From positions 1 to 64,000 of the forward strand of contig NZ_JALPTB010000032.1 of assembly GCF_023218075.1 (NCBI RefSeq): a stretch of 64,000 bases of DNA, given 5' to 3'. Shown here one piece after another: positions 22,006-32,186 of the stretch. Numbering within the stretch: the stretch's first letter is position 1; every line of letters begins with the position of its first letter. Both the position numbers and the translations under genes were made by a program. The DNA is from Rhodococcus sp. HM1 (GTDB lineage: Bacteria; Actinomycetota; Actinomycetes; Mycobacteriales; Mycobacteriaceae). Under the pieces are notes generated by a model. The model was not told the origin of the DNA, did no database searches, and worked only from the letters and a program-made list of their open reading frames with translations.

Positions 22006-23060
22006 TCCTCTCCGGGCCGATCGGTCACGTCGACGACGGCCTTGATGTTCCCGGGCGTCCGGTCGGATTCGAGCGCCTCGGCGGTCTTGTCGAGCGAGAA
22101 CCGCGCGGTGACCATGGTGTCGAGATCCACCCGTCCCGACTCGACGAGGGCGAGCGCCGTCGGCCACGTGTTCGCATAACGGAACACGCCGGTGAGGACG
22201 AGTTCGCGGTTCTGAATGATCTGCACCGGAAGCGTCATCGTCTCCGCGCCGGCGCCGACGAGTACGACGGTGCCTCCGGGACGGACCGCCCGGATCCCGG
22301 AGTCCACCGCGCTCGGAGCGCCGGAGGCGTCGATGTAGCTGTCCACCTGCAGGCTCGCCGGGTCGTCCACGCGCGGGTCGAGTGCGCGGGTGGCACCGTA
22401 CGACAGTGCGCTCGTGCGGCGTCGTTCGTCGAGGTCGGTCACCACGATCTCGAGCGCACCGAATGCCCGGGCGACCTGGGCGACGACGATGCCGACCGGT
22501 CCGGCCCCGGTGACCAGGACGCGCGATCCGGCCGTGATCCGGGCCTTGCGCACGGCGGCGATGCCGACGGACAGCGGTTCGCACAGGGCCGCGGCGTCGT
22601 CCGAGACGGCCGCCGGCACGGGGTGCGCGAAGGCGGCGCCGATGGTGACGTACTCGCACAGCGCCCCGTCGACGGGCGGGGTGGCGAAGAACCGCATGTG
22701 CGGGCACAGGTTGTAGTCGCCGCGCCGGGTCTCCTCGGTGAGCGGATCGGGGCGTTGCGGTTCGATCGACACCCGCTCTCCGATCCGGTGCGCGGGCACA
22801 CCCTTGCCCACGGCGACGACGACCCCGGCGGCTTCGTGCCCCAGGACGAGGGGGCCGGTGACGACGAACTCGCCGATTCGCCCTTCCCGGTAGTAGTGCG
22901 TGTCCGATCCGCACACCCCGACCGTGGTGACCCGGACGAGGACGTCCCCGGGGTCGGGAGCGGGTACGGGTCGCTCCTGCATCTCGATTCGGCCCGATTC
23001 CACGAGAACCGCGGCGCGCATGGTTCGGGGGATCGAAGCGACGACTGTTGTGTAGGTCAC
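22002..23060 (-). CDS. Zinc-dependent sorbitol/xylitol-type dehydrogenase
   Basis: The 352-residue medium-chain dehydrogenase has the catalytic zinc ligands in VGVCGSDTHYYREG (Cys) and LVLGHEAAG (His, Glu). A cofactor turn lies in VLVTGAGPVGIVVAQVARAFG, and TDLDERRR suggests NAD preference. It most likely oxidises sorbitol, xylitol or a related polyol. GTG 23060 is exactly six bases after a TAGCAT hexamer, so the message appears leaderless. The more usual family start MRAAVLVESG lies 13 codons in and has only a weak ribosome binding site. First gene of the polyol operon, divergent from its regulator over a SorC-type operator. Confidence 0.88.
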   Translation of the reverse strand: MTYTTVVASIPRTMRAAVLVESGRIEMQERPVPAPDPGDVLVRVTTVGVCGSDTHYYREGRIGEFVVTGPLVLGHEAAGVVVAVGKGVPAHRIGERVSIEPQRPDPLTEETRRGDYNLCPHMRFFATPPVDGALCEYVTIGAAFAHPVPAAVSDDAAALCEPLSVGIAAVRKARITAGSRVLVTGAGPVGIVVAQVARAFGALEIVVTDLDERRRTSALSYGATRALDPRVDDPASLQVDSYIDASGAPSAVDSGIRAVRPGGTVVLVGAGAETMTLPVQIIQNRELVLTGVFRYANTWPTALALVESGRVDLDTMVTARFSLDKTAEALESDRTPGNIKAVVDVTDRPGEE

Positions 23061-23078
23061 ACTGCGATGCTAGCGTAG

Positions 23079-23112
23079 TGAGCAAATGAACGCACCTATG
23101 AGCAAATGCTCA
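23079..23112. promoter_or_regulatory. Operator of the polyol operon regulator
   Basis: TGAGCAAATG occurs at 23079-23088 and again 20 bases on at 23099, where it extends into the palindrome TGAGCAAATGCTCA (23099-23112). It lies in the 69-base gap between the divergent dehydrogenase and regulator genes, next to the dehydrogenase -10 element. A SorC-family protein binding here would control both directions. Confidence 0.75.
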
Positions 23113-23129
23113 CAAGTCAAGGAGAGCGT

Positions 23130-24197
23130 GTGACCACGCCCGGCACGACCACCACCGCAGAGAAGGACACCTCGGCGACACCCGAGGACCTGCGCCTCGC
23201 CGTGCGCGCCGCGACGCTCTACTACCTCGACGGACTCACCCAGGCCGAGGTCGCGCAACGCCTCGGGGTCTCCCGGCCCACCGCGGGCCGCCTGGTGGCC
23301 CGGGCCCGAGCCCAGGGAATCGTCCGCATCGAGGTCGCCGTGCCGCCGTCCCTGCGCGACGACCTGCACGCCGACCTCGAACGCGCCCTCGAGGAGCGGT
23401 ACGGCCTCACCGAGGCCGTGGTGGTCGGCGCCCGCGTCGACGACACCGGCCCGGTCGAGGACTCCGCGAGCTTCGCCGCACTCGGGCGTGCCGCCGCAGC
23501 TCTGCTCACCCGCCGCATCCGCCCGACCGATACCCTCGGGTTCACGTGGGGACCGGAAACCGTCGCCGTCGCGCAGGCCCTGCCCTCCGGTGTCGCCGCA
23601 TGCGCGCGGATCGTCCAGCTCGACGGCTCGGCCTCCGCGAGCACCTACCAGACGGGCACCGAGTTCGTCCTCGGCCGGTGCGCGGAACAGCTCCGGGCAC
23701 AACCGCTTCGGCTTCCCACTCCCCTCTACGCCGACGCGGCGACCGTGGCGTCGATGCGCGCCGACTCGCTCATCTCCCGCACCCTGGAAATCGGCCGCAG
23801 CGCCGACATGATGATCTACGGGGTCGGCGCCGTCTCCACGGCCACCACCCTGTTCGAGGGCAGTTTCCTCGACACCACCGTGCTCGACGAACTCGACAGC
23901 CTCGGCGCCGTCGGGGAGATCGGCGGCCGGTTCTTCCACACCGACGGCACCCCCGTCCGCGGCGACCTCGAGGCACGTACGATGTCCGTTCCGCTCGAAG
24001 ATGTAAGAGACTGCACCACAACGATTCTCGTCACCGGAGGGCAATCGAAGCACCGCGCCGTCCTCGGCGCGCTCCGCGGTGGGCTCGCCACGATGCTCGT
24101 GTGCGACATCGCCTGCGCCCAGTACCTGCTCGGTACGGATCGGGCACCCGAGACCGCCTCCGTGCACGACGAGGCAGCACCCTTCGCCGACGGATGA
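23130..24197 (+). CDS. SorC/DeoR-type sugar-binding transcriptional regulator
   Basis: The 355-residue protein has an N-terminal helix-turn-helix (YYLDGLTQAEVAQRLGVSRP, then GRLVARARAQGIVRIEV) and a C-terminal sugar-phosphate sensor domain (DTLGFTWGPETVAVAQAL, MIYGVGAVS, ILVTGGQSKHRAVLGALRGG). Such proteins respond to phosphorylated sugars, here perhaps xylulose or fructose phosphate. GTG 23130 follows AAGGAGAG. It begins the plus-strand arm and precedes the importer genes. Its last codons form the first copy of a 24-base tandem repeat that continues past the stop. Confidence 0.9.
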   Translation: MTTPGTTTTAEKDTSATPEDLRLAVRAATLYYLDGLTQAEVAQRLGVSRPTAGRLVARARAQGIVRIEVAVPPSLRDDLHADLERALEERYGLTEAVVVGARVDDTGPVEDSASFAALGRAAAALLTRRIRPTDTLGFTWGPETVAVAQALPSGVAACARIVQLDGSASASTYQTGTEFVLGRCAEQLRAQPLRLPTPLYADAATVASMRADSLISRTLEIGRSADMMIYGVGAVSTATTLFEGSFLDTTVLDELDSLGAVGEIGGRFFHTDGTPVRGDLEARTMSVPLEDVRDCTTTILVTGGQSKHRAVLGALRGGLATMLVCDIACAQYLLGTDRAPETASVHDEAAPFADG

Positions 24198-24280
24198 ACA
24201 GCACCCGTCGCCGACGGACGAACAGCACCCGTCGCCGACGGACGAACAGCACCCGTCGCCGACGGACGAACAGCACCGAA
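24175..24280. repeat. 24-bp tandem repeat spanning the regulator stop codon
   Basis: Four 24-base units (24175-24198, 24199-24222, 24223-24246, 24247-24270) and a partial fifth lie between the regulator and the importer gene. Units two to four are identical. The first has two mismatches, contains the regulator TGA and was probably the seed. Because 24 is a multiple of three the array stays open in several frames, but it has no start signals of its own. It extends the leader of the binding-protein gene. Confidence 0.9.
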
Positions 24281-24295
24281 ACGAGGTAGTCCATC

Positions 24296-25651
24296 GTGCC
24301 TACAGCAAGAAGATCCACCCGCGCGGCCGTCGCGGGCGCCGCAACCCTGTGCCTCGCGCTCAGCGGGTGCGCCGGCGCCGGATCCCTCGGCACATCCGGC
24401 CGGACCGTCACCATCGCGATGGTGTCGAACTCCCAGATGCAGGACGCACAGCAACTCGCGTCGCAGTTCGAAGCCGAGAATCCCGAGATCGACCTGAAAT
24501 TCGTCACCCTCTCCGAGAACCAGGCCCGCGCCAAGATCACCGCCTCCACGGCGATGGGCGGGGGCGAGTTCGACGTCGTGATGATCAGCAACTACGAGAC
24601 GCCCCAGTGGGCGGAGTATGGGTGGCTGACGAACCTGTCGCCGTACATCGAGCAGACCGAGGGCTACGACGCGGACGACATCATCCCCTCGCTGCGGGAA
24701 GCACTGTCGTACGAAGGCGATCTGTATTCGGTGCCGTTCTACGGCGAATCGTCGTTCCTCATGTACCGCAAGGATCTGTTCGAGGAAGCCGGAATCACGC
24801 TGTCCGATCCCCCGACCTGGACCGAGGTCGCCGACGCCGCCGCGCGACTCGACAGCCCGGACGTGAACGGGATCTGTCTACGCGGCAAGCCCGGCTGGGG
24901 CGAACTGCTCGCGCCGCTCGACACCGTCGTCAACACGTTCGGCGGCCGGTGGTTCGACGAGAACTGGAACGCGCAGCTGAACAGTCCCGAGTTCCGCGAG
25001 GCCGTGCAGTTCTACGTCGATCTCGTCCGCGAGTACGGCCAGCCCGGCGCTGCCACGAGCGGATTCAGCGAGTGCGCAACGCAACTCGCCCAGGGCCGGG
25101 TCGCCATGTGGTACGACTCGACGTCCGCGGTGTCGACGCTCGAGGATCCCGCGTCGAGCAACGTCGTGGGGAAGATCGGGTACGCGGCGGCTCCGGTGCG
25201 GGAGAAGGACCCCTCCGGCTGGTTGTACACGTGGTCGCTCGGCATCCCCGCGAGCAGTGAACACACCGACGACGCGTGGAAGTTCATCTCGTGGATGACC
25301 GACCGGGACTACCTGCGCACCGTCGGCGAGCAACTCGGCTGGGAACGGGTTCCGCCGGGCAGCCGGTTGTCGACCTACGAGATTCCCGAATACGCCGAGG
25401 CCGCAGCGGCCTACGGTCCGATCACCCTCGAATCCATCGAGACCGCCGATCAGAAGAACCCCACGGTCGACCCCGTTCCCTACACGGGCATCCAGTTCGT
25501 GGCCATCCCCGAGTTCCAGGATCTCGGCACCCGGGTCAGCCAGCAGATCAGCGCGGCCATCGCCGGACGTCAGACGGTCGACGAGGCACTCGAGCAAGCA
25601 CAGAAGTACGCCGAGGCCGTCGGCGAGACCTATCGGGAGGCGTCGTCATGA
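24296..25651 (+). CDS. ABC polyol importer, substrate-binding lipoprotein (SmoE-like)
   Basis: The 451-residue protein has a basic N-terminus, a hydrophobic stretch and the lipobox LALSGC, so it is a membrane-anchored binding protein. The mature part matches family 1 extracellular solute-binding proteins, for example TVTIAMVSNSQMQDAQQLA, FDVVMISNYETPQWAEYGWL and VPFYGESSFLMYRKDLF. Genome context makes mannitol, sorbitol or arabitol the likely ligand. GTG 24296 follows GAGGTAG. The stop overlaps the first permease gene as ATGA. Confidence 0.92.
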   Translation: MPTARRSTRAAVAGAATLCLALSGCAGAGSLGTSGRTVTIAMVSNSQMQDAQQLASQFEAENPEIDLKFVTLSENQARAKITASTAMGGGEFDVVMISNYETPQWAEYGWLTNLSPYIEQTEGYDADDIIPSLREALSYEGDLYSVPFYGESSFLMYRKDLFEEAGITLSDPPTWTEVADAAARLDSPDVNGICLRGKPGWGELLAPLDTVVNTFGGRWFDENWNAQLNSPEFREAVQFYVDLVREYGQPGAATSGFSECATQLAQGRVAMWYDSTSAVSTLEDPASSNVVGKIGYAAAPVREKDPSGWLYTWSLGIPASSEHTDDAWKFISWMTDRDYLRTVGEQLGWERVPPGSRLSTYEIPEYAEAAAAYGPITLESIETADQKNPTVDPVPYTGIQFVAIPEFQDLGTRVSQQISAAIAGRQTVDEALEQAQKYAEAVGETYREASS

Positions 25652-26613
25652 CCGCACCTGCAGCGCAGCGTCCGACACCGGACACGACCGAGCGCATCCG
25701 TTCGCTCCGGGACTCCAAGGAGGAGAGGGTCTCGCGGGCCGAGGGCTGGCGCCGGCGCGGTCCTCTGCTCCCGGCCCTGATCTTCACGATCGTGGTCACC
25801 CAGGTTCCGTTCCTGTTCACCCTGTACTACTCGACGCAGTCGTGGAACCTCGTCCGCCCCGGCTCCCGCCGGTTCGTCGGCCTCCAGAACTACGTCGACG
25901 TCTTCCAGGACAGCCAGTTCTGGCAGGTGGCGATCAACACCGTCGTCCTCATCGTCGGCACGGTGCTGGTCTCGGTAATCCTCGGCCTGATGCTCGCCCT
26001 GCTGCTGGACCGGGCCTTCCTCGGGCGCGGCATCGCCCGGACGCTGCTGATCACACCGTTCCTCGTCACCCCGGTGGCCGCCGCCCTGGTGTGGAAGACG
26101 GCGATGTTCGATCCCGTCTTCGGCATCGTCAACTTCGTGCTCTCGCCGTTCGGTGTCGGCGAGGTCGACTGGATCAGCCGCTTCCCGTTGCCCGCGGTCA
26201 TGATCGCGCTGATCTGGCAGTGGACGCCGTTCATGATGCTGCTCATCCTCGCCGGCCTGCAGTCGATGCCCCGCGACATCCTCGAGGCGGGCCGGGTCGA
26301 CGGGGCCGGGGCCTTCGCCCTGTTCCGTGAACTGACGCTGCCGCACCTGCGCCGGTTCATCGAACTCGGCACCGTACTCGGCGCGATCTACCTGGTCAAC
26401 ACGTTCGACGCGATCTACATGATGACCCAGGGCGGTCCCGGCACAGCCAGCGCCAACCTGCCGTTCTACATCTACCAGCGCGCATTCCTGGGCTTCGACA
26501 TCGGTCAGGCCGCCGCCATGGGCGTGGTGGTCGTCGTCGGCACCATCGTCGTCGCGACCTTCGCCCTGCGCCTGATCTTCACATCGTTCACCGGCAGGGA
26601 GGAGGCGGCATGA
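25648..26613 (+). CDS. ABC polyol importer, permease 1 (SmoF-like)
   Basis: The 321-residue membrane protein has about six spans. Its ATPase-contact loop reads ILEAGRVDGAGAFALFRELTLP, the EAA-type motif of binding-protein-dependent permeases. The segment SMPRDILEAG precedes it as in the MalF class. The long polar N-terminus before the first span (PLLPALIFTIVVTQVPFLF) is typical. It is coupled by ATGA to both neighbours and forms a heterodimer with permease 2. Confidence 0.93.
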   Translation: MTAPAAQRPTPDTTERIRSLRDSKEERVSRAEGWRRRGPLLPALIFTIVVTQVPFLFTLYYSTQSWNLVRPGSRRFVGLQNYVDVFQDSQFWQVAINTVVLIVGTVLVSVILGLMLALLLDRAFLGRGIARTLLITPFLVTPVAAALVWKTAMFDPVFGIVNFVLSPFGVGEVDWISRFPLPAVMIALIWQWTPFMMLLILAGLQSMPRDILEAGRVDGAGAFALFRELTLPHLRRFIELGTVLGAIYLVNTFDAIYMMTQGGPGTASANLPFYIYQRAFLGFDIGQAAAMGVVVVVGTIVVATFALRLIFTSFTGREEAA

Positions 26614-27500
26614 GCACCACCGTCACGACGCCGCAGGCATCGGACACCGCGGCACCGACCGGCCGCGTCGCCCGGACCGCGCGCAAGCGCAAGAACCGCC
26701 GGATGAATCCGTGGGGAGTCGTTGCCTGGATCGCGGCCATCGGCTTCTTCTTCCCCGTCTTCTGGATGGTGCTCACCGCCTTCAAGCAGGAGGCCGACGC
26801 CTACTCCGCCCCGCCGAAGTTCTTCTTCTCCCCCACCCTGGACCAGTTCCGCGGAGTGTTCGAGACCGGAGTCGGAACGAGCCTGCTCAACTCGGCGTTC
26901 GCCACGATCGTCTCCACGATCCTGGTTCTGCTGCTGGGCATTCCGGCGGCGTTCGCGCTGTCGCTGCGCCCGGTGCGCAAGACCAAGGACGTGCTGTTCT
27001 TCTTCATCAGCACCAAGATGCTGCCGATCGTCGCCGCGATCATCCCGCTGTACGTGATCGTCGCCGAGGTCGGTCTGCTCGACAACATCTGGGCCCTGAT
27101 CGTCCTCTACACGGCGATGAACCTGCCCATCGCGGTGTGGATGATGCGCTCGTTCTTCCTCGAGGTTCCGGGCGAACTCCTGGAAGCGGCGAGCATGGAC
27201 GGCGCGAGCCTGTGGACCGCGGTGCGGGAGCTGATCCTGCCCCTGGTCTCCCCCGGCATCGCCGCGACCGCCCTGATCTGCGTGATCTTCTCGTGGAACG
27301 AATTCTTCTTCGCGGTCAACCTCACTGCCGTTCAGGCACAGACGATTCCGGTCTTCCTCGTCGGCTTCATCACCGGTGAGGGCCTGTACTGGGCGCGGCT
27401 GTCCGCCGCGGCGACGATGGCGGCACTTCCGGTCGTCCTCGCCGGTTGGCTCGCCCAGAACAAGCTCGTACGCGGCCTGTCGTTCGGCGCCATCAAGTAG
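26610..27500 (+). CDS. ABC polyol importer, permease 2 (SmoG-like)
   Basis: The 296-residue protein is the MalG-class partner. It has a basic N-terminus and six spans, with the EAA loop LLEAASMDGASLWTAVRELIL followed by LPLVSPGIAATALICVIFSW. It ends with the LVRGLSFGAIK type of tail common in this class. It overlaps permease 1 by four bases and precedes the ATPase by 33 bases. Confidence 0.93.
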   Translation: MSTTVTTPQASDTAAPTGRVARTARKRKNRRMNPWGVVAWIAAIGFFFPVFWMVLTAFKQEADAYSAPPKFFFSPTLDQFRGVFETGVGTSLLNSAFATIVSTILVLLLGIPAAFALSLRPVRKTKDVLFFFISTKMLPIVAAIIPLYVIVAEVGLLDNIWALIVLYTAMNLPIAVWMMRSFFLEVPGELLEAASMDGASLWTAVRELILPLVSPGIAATALICVIFSWNEFFFAVNLTAVQAQTIPVFLVGFITGEGLYWARLSAAATMAALPVVLAGWLAQNKLVRGLSFGAIK

Positions 27501-27533
27501 ACCCGAACCTCTTTACCAGCAAGGACTTCCATC

Positions 27534-28613
<1,080 letters not shown>

Positions 28614-28664
28614 CGGCGCTCCGTCGCGACGGCGCGAAGCACCCGCGCAGGTTAGTGTCGGCGG

Positions 28665-30407
28665 GTGAACGCCCCACGAACCCCCGACGCGCCGGGCACG
28701 GACGCGCCCGGCACAGACGACACGCGCGCTCATCCCGTGACGGTCCTCGGACTGGATTTCGTCGGGCTCGTCGTCGGCCTGTTGTTCTTCGCGTGGAGCC
28801 TGAGCCCGTCCCTGATCCCCCGGGACTGGTTGTATCAGGGGTTGATCAGCGGCATCACCGCCGTGACCGGCTACGGCATCGGCGTGCTGATCGCCTACCC
28901 GGCACGACGGTGGATCGTGCCGCACCTGACATGGTGGCGCCGCCGCCACACGGTCCGGCAGATCACCCAGGCCGTGGTGGCGGTGCTCGTCGTCGCACTG
29001 GTGGTCGCGGCGCTGCTCGTCGCCGCCGATCGGCAGAACGAGATCGAAGCCCTCATGGGCATGGACGCAACCTCCTCGTTCGCGTATCTGCGCACCGGTC
29101 TCGTCGTCGCCGCCGTCTTCGCCGTGGTGCTGCTGATCGCCCGGGGCCTGCGCCGCCTCGCCGACGCGTTCGCGCGGTTTCTCGGTGCGCGCCTGCACAT
29201 TCCGGTTCCGATCGCCCACGTGGTCGCCCCGGTCCTGCTGGCCGTCCTCGTCGTCGTGTTCGTCGACCAGGTACTGCTGGCCGGCAGTTCCAAGGCCGCG
29301 AACCTGGTCTTCTCCGGCGACAACAACAGCACCGATCCCGGCGACACGCAGCCGGTGGAACCCGAGCGGTCCGGCAGCCCGATGTCGACGGCCCCCTGGG
29401 ACACCCTCGGCCGGCAGGGTCGCTCGTTCGTCGACGGCGGCGCACGGGCCGCCGAACTGACCGCGATCAACGGCCTTCCGGCGCGTGAACCGATCCGCGT
29501 GTACGCGGGGCTGGAATCGGCGCCGGACACCGCCGCCCAGGTCGACCTGGTGCTCGACGAACTCGACCGCACCGGGGCGTGGGATCGGCAGGTGCTCGTG
29601 GTCTCCGCGACCACCGGCACCGGCTGGGTCAATCCCGTCGCGGCGGATTCGATCGAGCTGATGTACAACGGGGACACCGCGATCGCCGCGATCCAGTATT
29701 CGTATCTGCCGAGCTGGATTTCGTTCCTCACCGACGGGTCCGCGGCAGCTTCCGCGGGCGAGGCGCTGATCGACGGGGTGCAGGAGCGGTGGTCGCAGCT
29801 GCCGGAGGATGCGCGTCCCCGGCTGCTCGTCTACGGAGAGAGCCTCGGGTCGCAGTCCGCGGAGGCCGCGTTCGACGACATCGCGGACCTGCGCTCGTCC
29901 GTCGACGGGGCGTTGTTCGTGGGACCACCGAATTCGAACACCCTGTGGCGTTCGCTGGTGGACGGGCGCGATCCCGGCAGCACCGAGGTGTTGCCCACCT
30001 ACCACGGTGGTCTCGAGGTCCGGTTCGCCGACAGCGTGGAAGCGCTGGAACCGAACGGGCAGCCGTGGCTCGACCCGCGGGTCCTGTATCTGCAGCACGC
30101 GTCCGATCCGGTCGTGTGGTGGGGCCCGGACCTGCTGTTCACCCGCCCCGACTGGCTCTCCGAACCGCCCGGCCCGGACCGGGTTCCGTCGATGCGCTGG
30201 TATCCGATCGTCACGTTCTGGCAGGTGGCCGGCGATGTCATGCGCGGCACCTCACCACCGGTCGGGCACGGGCACAACTACGAGGATCTGATCCCGTACG
30301 GCTGGGCCGCGATCGCGCCTCCCGACGGGTGGACCACCGCCGACACCGAGCGGGTCGCGAAGGTGGTCGAAGCCACGGCACTCGAGGACTCGGTGCCGGT
30401 CGGCTGA
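28665..30407 (+). CDS. Membrane-anchored alpha/beta hydrolase (Abhydrolase_9 type)
   Basis: The 580-residue protein has an N-terminal domain with about four membrane spans (LDFVGLVVGLLFFAWSLSPS, a conserved-looking start of the family) and a C-terminal hydrolase domain. The nucleophile elbow is LLVYGESLGSQSAE. The conserved LMYNGDTAIAAIQYSYLPSW and HASDPVVWW segments match the actinobacterial family. A late histidine in GHGHNYEDLIPYGW could complete the triad. The substrate is unknown; an envelope lipid is plausible. GTG 28665 lies exactly six bases after TAGTGT, so this message also looks leaderless. Confidence 0.85.
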   Translation: MNAPRTPDAPGTDAPGTDDTRAHPVTVLGLDFVGLVVGLLFFAWSLSPSLIPRDWLYQGLISGITAVTGYGIGVLIAYPARRWIVPHLTWWRRRHTVRQITQAVVAVLVVALVVAALLVAADRQNEIEALMGMDATSSFAYLRTGLVVAAVFAVVLLIARGLRRLADAFARFLGARLHIPVPIAHVVAPVLLAVLVVVFVDQVLLAGSSKAANLVFSGDNNSTDPGDTQPVEPERSGSPMSTAPWDTLGRQGRSFVDGGARAAELTAINGLPAREPIRVYAGLESAPDTAAQVDLVLDELDRTGAWDRQVLVVSATTGTGWVNPVAADSIELMYNGDTAIAAIQYSYLPSWISFLTDGSAAASAGEALIDGVQERWSQLPEDARPRLLVYGESLGSQSAEAAFDDIADLRSSVDGALFVGPPNSNTLWRSLVDGRDPGSTEVLPTYHGGLEVRFADSVEALEPNGQPWLDPRVLYLQHASDPVVWWGPDLLFTRPDWLSEPPGPDRVPSMRWYPIVTFWQVAGDVMRGTSPPVGHGHNYEDLIPYGWAAIAPPDGWTTADTERVAKVVEATALEDSVPVG

Positions 30408-30462
30408 GAAGCTCGGGGCGCCGCCGGACCGCACGCGCGGTCCCGCGACGCCCCTCGACGAA

Positions 30463-30960
30463 TCAGTTTCCGGAGAGGATCTCGTTCAGAGCGTTGCCGT
30501 CACCGGAGACGATGGCCTCGACCATCTGCAGGACCAGACCCTCGATCTGGCCACCGACGACCGGAACCTTGACGGTGACCTGGCCGCGGACCTCGAGGAC
30601 CGCACCGCCGTCGCGAGCGCGCAGCTCGGAGCGCCCCTCGATCGACACCGGGAAGCTGGACGAGCCACCGGTCAGCGTGCCCTGTGCGGCACCGCCCTCG
30701 AGCGGGCCCCACTCGTCGGTCCGCTGCATCACCAGCGGTCCGCGCAGAATGCCGCGGACCACAGCCGGAAGTCCCGAGGTGTCGGTCTCGTCGGTGAGCG
30801 TGACCTTGACCGTGCCGGGACCTGCCGGGGAAGCGATTTCCACTGAGCCGGTCGTGCTTCCGCCCAGGCGGCCCTTCCAGTACTCCTCGCTGATCAGGGC
30901 GGCGTGGACCCGCTCCACGTCGTGGTCGATATCGGCGCTGAAAGAAAATTCTTTGGACAT
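30463..30960 (-). CDS. DUF2505 (START-like) protein
   Basis: The 165-residue protein matches the actinobacterial DUF2505 family, which is related to START/Bet v1-like lipid-binding folds. Visible family features include the start MSKEFSFSADIDHDVERVHAAL, WGPLEGGAAQGTLTG and GQVTVKVPVVGGQIEG. There is no export signal, so a cytoplasmic lipid or hydrophobic-ligand role is possible. ATG 30960 was chosen over a TTG four codons upstream. TATTGT lies eight bases before it, again compatible with a near-leaderless message. It is convergent with the Abhydrolase_9 gene. Confidence 0.8.
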   Translation of the reverse strand: MSKEFSFSADIDHDVERVHAALISEEYWKGRLGGSTTGSVEIASPAGPGTVKVTLTDETDTSGLPAVVRGILRGPLVMQRTDEWGPLEGGAAQGTLTGGSSSFPVSIEGRSELRARDGGAVLEVRGQVTVKVPVVGGQIEGLVLQMVEAIVSGDGNALNEILSGN

Positions 30961-31053
30961 GGGCGCAAACAATAGCGTCCTCCGCGGGGGTCGCCTACAG
31001 CGCTCCCGGCAAAGCCGACGACGCCCTGCCGCGGGCCCGTCCGGCCCGGAGAA

Positions 31054-32100
31054 TCAGGCGCCCGGGTGCTCCGATTCGGTCACTTTGCGGGCGAACTCGA
31101 TGGTCCGCTCGAGGGCGATCCGAGCGTCTTCGAGCGAGAGATCGAACTGGTACTCGTGGCCCAGTTCCGGCTCGTGGTCCTCGGGATAGAACAGGGCGTC
31201 GACGGTGACACCGAGGTCGGTGAGCTTCGCAGCCAACGGTTTCGACTGGGTGTTCGTCAGGGGATCGCCGTTGCCGCCGGTGATGTAGGTGGCGGGGAAC
31301 TCGCCGGTGACCCACCGCAGCGTGGACATCTGCGCGGCCGCCTCCGAGGAGCGGAAGTCCCGGGCCCCCGTGTAGGCCCACAAAGCCTGCTTCACACCCC
31401 ACCCGATCAGGCCGCCGCTGCCGCCCATCGCGGGAACGTCGTAGATTCCGCAGTTGAGCACCACGCCGCGCAGCCGCTCCGGGGTCAGCGCCGGAGTGAT
31501 CCCGATCGCGGCGGCATAGGCCGGGTCGGTGACCGCCGCGGCGAGCTGCGCCGACAACTGTGCGCCCGCGGAATCACCCGCCAGGACGATGCGATCCGGG
31601 TCGATGTGCAGTTCGTCCGCGTGCTCGACCAGGTAGGCGTGCGCGTCGTTGAGCTGGTGCACGGGCGTCGGGTAGCGATGTTCGGGGGCGAGCGAGTAGC
31701 CGAGCGAGACCACGGTGAACCCGGCGTCCGCGAGCCGCCGGTAGTAACCGGCATAGTTCGTCCGGTCCCCGGACAGCCACGCGCCGCCGTGCGTCCACAC
31801 GATCGTCGGCAGCGCGGTCGTCGTTCCGGTCGGGGTGTAGACGTCGAGATACGCGTCGGGGTCGCCGGCGCGATACGGCACGTCGGCGACGAGATCGGTG
31901 ACCGGGGCCCCGACCTCGAGTTTCGCGGTCTGGTCACGGGCACCACGTTCGAACAGCACGCGGACCAGAAGCGCCCCGGGCGTCGGCGTCAGGGCGAAGG
32001 ACGCGGCGATGATCGCGAGCACCACGACGATCACTGCCAGAACCCACCGCAGGACGTGCCGACGCGGGCGAACTCGAGGGGTGGGGCTGGTCGTCGTCAC
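31054..32100 (-). CDS. Membrane-anchored alpha/beta hydrolase, HSL-type esterase
   Basis: The 348-residue protein has one N-terminal membrane span (VLRWVLAVIVVVLAIIAAS) after a basic head. The catalytic domain follows, with the oxyanion motif WTHGGAWLSG and the nucleophile in LAGDSAGAQLSAQLA. The acid and histidine probably lie in GDPLTN and EPELGHEYQF. It is likely an esterase on the outer face of the membrane; acyl substrate unknown. GTG 32100 follows AGGAGAACGA. The gene sits 86 bases downstream of a flavoprotein gene on the same strand. Confidence 0.88.
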   Translation of the reverse strand: MTTTSPTPRVRPRRHVLRWVLAVIVVVLAIIAASFALTPTPGALLVRVLFERGARDQTAKLEVGAPVTDLVADVPYRAGDPDAYLDVYTPTGTTTALPTIVWTHGGAWLSGDRTNYAGYYRRLADAGFTVVSLGYSLAPEHRYPTPVHQLNDAHAYLVEHADELHIDPDRIVLAGDSAGAQLSAQLAAAVTDPAYAAAIGITPALTPERLRGVVLNCGIYDVPAMGGSGGLIGWGVKQALWAYTGARDFRSSEAAAQMSTLRWVTGEFPATYITGGNGDPLTNTQSKPLAAKLTDLGVTVDALFYPEDHEPELGHEYQFDLSLEDARIALERTIEFARKVTESEHPGA

Positions 32101-32186
32101 TCGTTCTCCTGCCGTGGGTCGGGCCCGGTCTGCCCGCCGGGACCGTCCCGTTCGAGCCCGTCGATCATCGCAAACCGCGGCTCGTT

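Noticed and set aside
24175-24280. Possible CRISPR array
   Set aside because: The units are direct tandem copies without spacers.
28614-28660. Palindrome CCGTCGCGACGG after the importer ATPase gene as terminator
   Set aside because: The stem is short and GC-symmetrical without a loop of usable size or a T-run, and such palindromes are frequent at this GC content.
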